DNA of 64,000 nucleotides from NCBI GenBank assembly GCA_046347625.1, contig JAXMFU010000003.1, positions 558,001-622,000 on the forward strand. The letters run 5' to 3'. Both the position numbers and the translations under genes were made by a program. Below are positions 58,897 to 64,000 of this stretch, piece after piece (the stretch's first letter is position 1; every line of letters begins with the position of its first letter). The notes under the pieces were generated by a model that was given only the letters and a program-made list of their open reading frames with translations, was not told the origin of the DNA and did no database searches. This stretch comes from CAIMUS01 sp046347625 (GTDB taxonomy: Bacteria > Pseudomonadota > Gammaproteobacteria > Competibacterales > Competibacteraceae).

Positions 58897-61359
58897 ATGC
58901 TTAAAAAAGGCCCCTTCAGCGATCTCTCCACCCCGGCACTGGCCGCCAAAGCTCAAGCCGCGCTCTCCAACAATGCGTACAAGGACGCGGTCGAAGCTTA
59001 TAAGCAGCTGCTCAAGCGGGAACCCCGGGACGACTGGCGCAACGCCCTGGCCGCGGCTTATCTGGGACGGGCCGGAGACCTGGCGGCCAAGGCCATGTAC
59101 AAGGAAGCGACAATATTATGGGAAAACATACCCAATCTGGGTGGCCAGGTGCTCCAGCCGGAACTCTACCTCGACTGGCTGTTGCGCAGTGGCCAATACG
59201 CCAAAGCCGCCCGTACTTATATCCAGTTCGAGACCCAGTTACCGGCCGCTGCCATCGAGACACTGGAAGCTTCGCTCGCCGCCTTGATGCTGGCCGGGCA
59301 AAAAGACCTCGCCCAAATGTTGCCGGCGACGTCCGCCTTACGTCAGCATCTGGCATCCGCCCAGGCGGCGCTACACGCTTATTGCCAGGGTACCGACGAA
59401 GCCGGCGTGCGCGAGCACTTGAAAAGTATCCCGTTTCGTTCGCCCTATAAAGATCTCCGGCAGGTCCTCAATGCCTTGATCAAATTGGAATCCGAGCCGG
59501 CGGAGGTGTTGCCGCTGCTGGAGCGGTTCACCGTCAACTCTCCTTATGGAGGGATAGCCGCCGTCATCCGCGTCTGTGTAAACCGGAGTGACGGCCTGGT
59601 CCAGACGTTGGCCAACCTTAGTCCTGCCCAGCAGGATCTGGCCGTCAGCCTGCTGGGTCTGGACCCACGCCGGCTTCGGTTGCTCAGACAATGGTCCGAG
59701 GTGCGCGCCAAGCCGAGCGATAAAGCCTGGTTCGATTTTATCATCGATCAGTTACCCCTGCTGGACCGGGAGCAGGCCCGGCGTGTCGGTCTTGCCCTGC
59801 TGCCCGGCTATCCTCACGGTCTCAAGGCTTACAACCGATTGTTCGACCCTTTGCCACCGTTCGAAGCGCAACGCCTCCAGGCGCTGCGGGCCGAGCGCGA
59901 GCATGACTACCACCAGGCCGTGCCTTGTTGGCAGAACTGCGTCAACCTGTTGAGGCAGAATCGGCACCAGGCCGACAATGCACTGGCGGCGGCGCTCATC
60001 CTGCGGCATATGGTGGAACTGCGGGAGCGCCAGGCGCCCCAGAGGATTTATGGACCCGATCTGGAACAGACGACAATCCTGAACCTGCTGGAAGAAAGCC
60101 TGCGGCTGGATCCGGATGACAAAGCGACCTATCTGAAGCTGGCCGAACTGACGAAGAAATCCGGCGATACCAAAGCGTATTACCGGTGGGTGGATAAGGC
60201 ACTCGAGCAGTTCCCCGATGACAGCCAGGTGCTGCTGGCCGCGGTGGAGACGGCTACCCAACGCAAAGCCTTCAAAAAAGCGGCGGGGTTTGCCACCCGG
60301 TTGCTGCAACTGGACCCCATTAACAGCAAGGCCCGTACGGTTCTGATCAACTCCCATCTGTCCCATGCCCGCAAGTTGATCCAGGCGGGCAAGTACGCAC
60401 TGGCCGAGAAGGAACTGGACAGCGCCGGCCAATTGGAGCGCGAGGGCAGCCGTAGCGGCGTGGTGGAGATCAACCGGGGACTGCTGGCATCCTATCTCAA
60501 GCAGAAGGACCGGTTGCAAAGCGAACTCCAGGAAGGGCTGCGGCTCGCCGGTAACCCGCTGGTGGCGCAATTGCGTCTGGCGGTGGAATGTACCCGGCTG
60601 CGGCTCGAACCCGGCGATTTCCGGCGTTATCTGGTCGGCGATCAGCCTCAGGTTCCCAGTCGGGATGATCTCCTGGCCCTGGTCCGCGCCGTCAACACCT
60701 ATCGGGAAGAAGAGGGCACCCACCTGGATTGGGCGCTGGAAGATCTGCAAGCGCCGCTGAAAAAGGCTGTCGGGCGGCTCACCACCGAGGAGGATATGCA
60801 GGTTATCTGTGACTGCCTGCGCCAGGCGCCCCATCACGAATTGCTGGAATACTTCGCCACCGAAGCGCTCGAGCGCTGGAAAGAACGCCCGCTGTTCGTC
60901 TATTACCAAATCCTCGGCCGCGCCAGGAGTAAACTGGATAAGGTATCGGATCGGGATTACAGTCGGCTGGAGCATGCCTTTGAACAGGCCGAAGCCGCCA
61001 AGGACACGCGTACCGCCACCCTGATCAATCAGTTCCTGACGCAGGATTTGTTGCGGCTGCCCTCCGCCGAGTTCGGCATGCCTCCCATGCCGGAGGATCT
61101 CTTCGAGGATCTCGAAGAAATCCGTGAAATGTTGTTAAGCGTGCCGCCGAAGCTGCGGGATCAGGTGCTGGACCAGATACTGCAAGAGTCTTCGCCCGAT
61201 CGCCACGGGATTCCACCGGAGATGGGTAAGATGATTCTAAAAATGCTGCTTCTGCCGGATGGCGGCGGTGGTAAACCACCGGATTTCTTTGACGATATGC
61301 CCTTACCGTTCGATTTCCCGTCGCCGCGGCAGTCCCGCCGCAAACGGAAAAAGCGATGA
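58897..61359 (+). CDS. Large helical-repeat (TPR-like) protein of chaperone operon
   Basis: This 820-residue protein consists almost entirely of helical repeats. TPR-like units can be read near the N-terminus (ALSNNAYKDAVEAYKQLLKR, then AAAYLGRAGDLAAKAMYKEA), around residues 390-460 (ILNLLEESLRLDPDDKATYL, KAYYRWVDKALEQFPDDSQV) and 480-530. The C-terminus has an acidic stretch (MPPMPEDLFEDLEEIREML) and a very basic end (SRRKRKKR). There is no signal peptide. Its last four bases overlap the start of the J-like gene (ATGA), tying it to the Hsp70 module. It may hold or deliver the client of that chaperone. Function not established. Confidence 0.75.
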   Translation: MLKKGPFSDLSTPALAAKAQAALSNNAYKDAVEAYKQLLKREPRDDWRNALAAAYLGRAGDLAAKAMYKEATILWENIPNLGGQVLQPELYLDWLLRSGQYAKAARTYIQFETQLPAAAIETLEASLAALMLAGQKDLAQMLPATSALRQHLASAQAALHAYCQGTDEAGVREHLKSIPFRSPYKDLRQVLNALIKLESEPAEVLPLLERFTVNSPYGGIAAVIRVCVNRSDGLVQTLANLSPAQQDLAVSLLGLDPRRLRLLRQWSEVRAKPSDKAWFDFIIDQLPLLDREQARRVGLALLPGYPHGLKAYNRLFDPLPPFEAQRLQALRAEREHDYHQAVPCWQNCVNLLRQNRHQADNALAAALILRHMVELRERQAPQRIYGPDLEQTTILNLLEESLRLDPDDKATYLKLAELTKKSGDTKAYYRWVDKALEQFPDDSQVLLAAVETATQRKAFKKAAGFATRLLQLDPINSKARTVLINSHLSHARKLIQAGKYALAEKELDSAGQLEREGSRSGVVEINRGLLASYLKQKDRLQSELQEGLRLAGNPLVAQLRLAVECTRLRLEPGDFRRYLVGDQPQVPSRDDLLALVRAVNTYREEEGTHLDWALEDLQAPLKKAVGRLTTEEDMQVICDCLRQAPHHELLEYFATEALERWKERPLFVYYQILGRARSKLDKVSDRDYSRLEHAFEQAEAAKDTRTATLINQFLTQDLLRLPSAEFGMPPMPEDLFEDLEEIREMLLSVPPKLRDQVLDQILQESSPDRHGIPPEMGKMILKMLLLPDGGGGKPPDFFDDMPLPFDFPSPRQSRRKRKKR

Positions 61360-61661
61360 AGAACCCGTTTATTCTCTTGGGTGTTGCCGAGACCGCGGAT
61401 GACGAAACCATCAAAAAGGCCTATCTACAGCAGGTGCGGCAACATCCACCGGAACGTGAACCGGAGCAGTTTCAGGCTATCCGCTTGGCCTTCGAGGCCA
61501 TCAAGACCCAGCGGGATCGACTGCGTTACCGCCTGTTCCAGTTGGAGACCCCCGATATGGAGGCACTGATGGAAACCGCCTTGCACGGTGGAACCGGCAA
61601 GCGTCCTACGGCACAACAGTTTCTCCGGGTGCTGACCGAAAGCCTGGGCAAGCGCGGCTAG
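61356..61661 (+). CDS. J-like protein with HPP in place of HPD
   Basis: The first 65 residues follow the J-domain pattern: NPFILLGVAETADDETIKKA (helix I and start of helix II), YLQQVRQHPPEREPEQFQAI (end of helix II, loop, helix III) and RLAFEAIKTQRDRLRYRLF. The loop tripeptide is HPP, whereas classical J-proteins need HPD to stimulate the Hsp70 ATPase. The rest is a short C-terminal tail. It is translationally coupled to the repeat protein and is followed by GrpE-like and Hsp70 genes. It could be a specialised recruiter that binds its partner Hsp70 without the normal activation. Confidence 0.8.
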   Translation: MKNPFILLGVAETADDETIKKAYLQQVRQHPPEREPEQFQAIRLAFEAIKTQRDRLRYRLFQLETPDMEALMETALHGGTGKRPTAQQFLRVLTESLGKRG

Positions 61662-61703
61662 CAACCCTCCCCTCCTGTACCGATTTTTCTATGACTTTCG
61701 CCG

Positions 61704-62393
61704 ATGGATACCGACACTAAAGAGCAGTTGTTGAGCCGCTTTCGCGCCTATCTGGACAGCGTGGAGGAAACCGCCGTCTCGGAGGTGGAAACCGGCTGGA
61801 CCGACCTGTATTCCTTATTTACGGAACTGGCGGCACTGAAGAATGAAGTCAAACTGGAATCGCGGCAGGTGAAAACGGCCCTGGACGAGTTCAAAGCCGT
61901 CTTTACCACGCTGGATGCCAACCAGACGCAATTGAACGACGCGTTGGAACGCGCCCGGACGGCCTTGCAGGAACAGCGGCGCAGTTTGCTACGACCGCTG
62001 CTGCTGGACTTGGTGGATTTGCGGGACCGGCTGGAAGCCGGGCTGCAAGCGGTGCGGAATTATCGCCCGTCCCGCCCGTTCTGGCTGCATCGGCGGGAAA
62101 AGACCCTGCTCGCGGCGGTGGAACAGGGCCAGGACATCAGTCTGCGTCGGCTGGAGCAGCTGCTGCATGCCCAGCACGTCGTCCCGTTGGAGGTCCTGGA
62201 CCGGCGTCTGGATCCCTATACCATGCGCGCCGCCGATATCGACCAGCGTCCCGAGCTGGAAGACGGCGTCGTCACCGCTGAACTGCGCAAGGGCTTCAAC
62301 TGGGAAGATGAGCTATTACGGGTCGCCGAGGTCAAAGTCAACCGCCGCTCGGAACCATCTTCCTTGCCAATTACCACGGACAATGAATCATGA
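61704..62393 (+). CDS. GrpE-like nucleotide exchange factor
   Basis: The 229-residue protein starts with a long helical region (about 20-100, including KNEVKLESRQVKTALDEFKA), like the GrpE dimer stalk. The four-helix part LLDLVDLRDRLEAGLQAVRN follows, then a C-terminal beta domain with DPYTMRAADI, DGVVTAELRKGFNWEDELLR and VAEVKVNR, matching the GrpE wing (compare G-x-V-V-x-E-L-R-K-G-Y). It would release ADP from the Hsp70 encoded next. The stop and the Hsp70 start overlap (ATGA). It is more divergent than housekeeping GrpE. Confidence 0.8.
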   Translation: MDTDTKEQLLSRFRAYLDSVEETAVSEVETGWTDLYSLFTELAALKNEVKLESRQVKTALDEFKAVFTTLDANQTQLNDALERARTALQEQRRSLLRPLLLDLVDLRDRLEAGLQAVRNYRPSRPFWLHRREKTLLAAVEQGQDISLRRLEQLLHAQHVVPLEVLDRRLDPYTMRAADIDQRPELEDGVVTAELRKGFNWEDELLRVAEVKVNRRSEPSSLPITTDNES

Positions 62394-64000
62394 CTGAAAC
62401 CATCATCGGTATCGATCTGGGTACCACCAATTCCGAAGTCGCGGTCGTACAGAACGGCCGCGTCAAGGTTATCGACGCCAGCCCCGACAAGAAGATCCTG
62501 CCTTCCTTCGTCGGCCTGGCCGATGACGGTGCCATTCTGGTGGGCGAACCGGCCAAGAACCAATATGGCCTTTATCCCGAGCGGACCATCAAATCGATCA
62601 AGCGGCAGATGGGCAGCGAAGAAAAGGTCATGTTGGGCATCCATGCCTACAGTCCCCAGGAAATTTCCGCCATTATCCTCAGACGTCTGAAGGACATTGC
62701 CGAGGCGGATCTGGGTATCCCCTTGCGCAAAGCCGTGATCACCGTGCCGGCCTACTTTTCCGATGCGCAGCGCCAGGCCACTCGTGAGGCGGGTGAGATC
62801 GCCGGGCTGGAAGTGGTCAGGATGATCAACGAGCCGACCGCCGCCGCTCTGTCCTACGAGGCCGGTCGGCAGGAGCATAAACGGGTCCTGGTTTACGACC
62901 TGGGTGGGGGCACCTTCGATGTGTCGGTCGTCAGCATCGAGGACGATGTGGTGGAAGTGCTGGCCAGTCATGGCAATAATCATCTGGGTGGCGACGACTT
63001 CGATGCCAAGATCGTCGCCCATCTGGTGGAGCACCTCAAGCGGCAGGGTGTGGACGTGACCGCGTCCCGGCAGGCCATGGCGCGCCTCAATCGTGCGGCG
63101 GAGGCCGCCAAGATTGCCCTGTCCGATCGACCCTATGTCAGAATCGAAGAGGAATATCTGCTGGAGCGGCAGGGGACGCCCGTTAACCTGTCGCTGGAAC
63201 TGGAGCGGCATGACTACGAGGCCATGATCGCCCCCTATATCGATGAGACGCTGGAAGCGGTCCATATTGCCTTGAAGGGAGCCGGGCTGACCGTAGCCGA
63301 TCTGGACGAGATATTGCTGGTCGGCGGTGCGACCCGCACCCCGCTGGTCACCAGCCGGCTGGAAGAGGATTTGGGCTTGACCGTGCGCGCCGAGGTCGAT
63401 CCCGAACTCTGCGTTGCCACCGGTGCCGCCATTCAGGGAGCCATGATCGCCGGTGAGAGTGTCGCCGCCGTGCTGGTGGATATCACGCCTTACACCTTCG
63501 GCACCAGTTGCCTGGGCGAGCTTAACGGCGATCTGTATCCTTTTTTCTATGTCCCTGTCATTCATAAGAATACTCCGATTCCGGTCACCAAGAGCGAAGC
63601 GTTCTACACTATCCATGACAATCAGACGACGGTGGAGGTCAGCATCTATCAGGGGGAAGATCCGGACGCTCTGAATAATATCAAGATTGGCGAGTTTACC
63701 GTGGAGAACCTCAGTAGGGTGCCGGCGGGCAATCCGATTATCCTGCAGCTGGCGCTCGATCTGGATGGCATTCTGCAAGTCTCGGCGCGGGAGAAAAATA
63801 CCGGGCTGGAAAAATCGATCCGCATCGACAACGCTATTTCCCGCTTTCGGGAAGGTGAACTGGAGGCGGCCCGGGAGCGGGTCGAGGCCCTGTTTTCTCA
63901 GCAGGAGCCGCGCGCCGTTGAAACCGGTGCTGGTGGTACGTCGCGACAGCTTAAGGTACAGGCCGAGGCTCTGGTGGAAAAAGCCGAGCGCATGCTGGAT
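62390..64000 (+). CDS. Hsp70 (DnaK-family) chaperone, partial
   Basis: The gene runs off the right edge after 537 codons. The ATPase domain shows TETIIGIDLGTTNSEVAVV (phosphate 1), KAVITVPAYFSDAQRQATRE, VYDLGGGTFDVSVVSIEDD (phosphate 2) and ILLVGGATRTPLV (adenosine). The substrate-binding domain begins near residue 365 (VLVDITPYTFGTSCLGEL) and includes NTPIPVTKSEAFYTIHDNQ and LQVSAREKNTGLEKSI. Relative to DnaK it has small differences in the substrate domain. It belongs to an operon with GrpE-like, J-like and repeat proteins, so it is a second, dedicated Hsp70. The start ATG overlaps the preceding stop. Confidence 0.92.
   Translation, partial: MTETIIGIDLGTTNSEVAVVQNGRVKVIDASPDKKILPSFVGLADDGAILVGEPAKNQYGLYPERTIKSIKRQMGSEEKVMLGIHAYSPQEISAIILRRLKDIAEADLGIPLRKAVITVPAYFSDAQRQATREAGEIAGLEVVRMINEPTAAALSYEAGRQEHKRVLVYDLGGGTFDVSVVSIEDDVVEVLASHGNNHLGGDDFDAKIVAHLVEHLKRQGVDVTASRQAMARLNRAAEAAKIALSDRPYVRIEEEYLLERQGTPVNLSLELERHDYEAMIAPYIDETLEAVHIALKGAGLTVADLDEILLVGGATRTPLVTSRLEEDLGLTVRAEVDPELCVATGAAIQGAMIAGESVAAVLVDITPYTFGTSCLGELNGDLYPFFYVPVIHKNTPIPVTKSEAFYTIHDNQTTVEVSIYQGEDPDALNNIKIGEFTVENLSRVPAGNPIILQLALDLDGILQVSAREKNTGLEKSIRIDNAISRFREGELEAARERVEALFSQQEPRAVETGAGGTSRQLKVQAEALVEKAERMLD

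Noticed and set aside
62216..63778. 520-codon minus-strand frame opposite the Hsp70 gene
   Set aside because: Every strong Hsp70 motif is on the plus strand; the antisense frame is a shadow of biased codon use.

Overview
The window looks like the chromosome, or a chromid, of a gammaproteobacterium. The grounds are an RfaH-type antiterminator with an ops element, a long-form HisG, PPK2 and DUF1269 genes, and palindromic REP-like repeats of a kind common in that class. I cannot name the genus. Most of the sequence is moderately GC-rich. Two blocks (about 11.4-15.2 kb and 16.7-18.9 kb) are strikingly AT-rich and look acquired.

Layout. (1) 0.4-4.7 kb: three plus-strand genes for secreted, lectin-like or lyase-like proteins (FnIII-PKD-PKD-LamG, and two concanavalin-fold proteins). 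(2) 4.7-5.1 kb: a 232-bp MITE with an 8-bp target duplication, then a REP hairpin. (3) 5.1-41.7 kb: a large exopolysaccharide locus, almost all on the minus strand. It holds about a dozen glycosyltransferases, a DegT aminotransferase, a sulfotransferase, O-acetyl and N-acyl transferases, a PglK-like ABC flippase, an O-antigen-ligase-like protein, two polysaccharide deacetylases and two asparagine-synthase amidotransferases. It also has an acyl carrier protein, an AMP-forming ligase, an NAD-synthase-like amidase and an SGNH-type lipoprotein. The first gene of the locus encodes RfaH, and a perfect 12-nt ops element follows it. (4) 42.4-47.8 kb: a small unknown protein, a hybrid histidine kinase, a repeat cluster with a second, inverted MITE copy, an aldo/keto reductase, and a row of broken genes (MDR oxidoreductase, glycogen phosphorylase, a signal peptide). 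(5) 47.8-50.4 kb: a plasmid-type origin made of a DnaA-box pair, a replication initiator gene, twelve 21-bp iterons and an AT-rich tract. (6) 50.5-58.7 kb: ordinary metabolic and signalling genes (isocitrate-lyase superfamily, PPK2, hisG, radical SAM, DUF1269, PAS histidine kinase, Mop). (7) 58.9-64 kb: a chaperone operon of a helical-repeat protein, a J-like protein, a GrpE-like protein and an Hsp70 that runs off the end.

How the parts may work together. In the polysaccharide locus, sugars would be assembled on a lipid carrier by cytosolic GT2 and GT4 enzymes and flipped by the PglK-like transporter. They would then be extended in the periplasm by the GT-C enzyme, using polyprenyl-phosphate sugar from the DPM1/GtrA protein, and decorated by deacetylation, acylation, sulfation and amidation. 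RfaH acting at ops would keep RNA polymerase processive over this long unit. No initiating phosphoglycosyltransferase, exosortase, Wza or Wzc is present, so the pathway is not complete in this window.

The strongest candidates for something new are the ACP/AMP-ligase/amidotransferase/NAD-synthase-like cassette (34.4-40.1 kb), the plasmid-like origin beside hisG, and the dedicated Hsp70 module whose J-like protein carries HPP instead of HPD.
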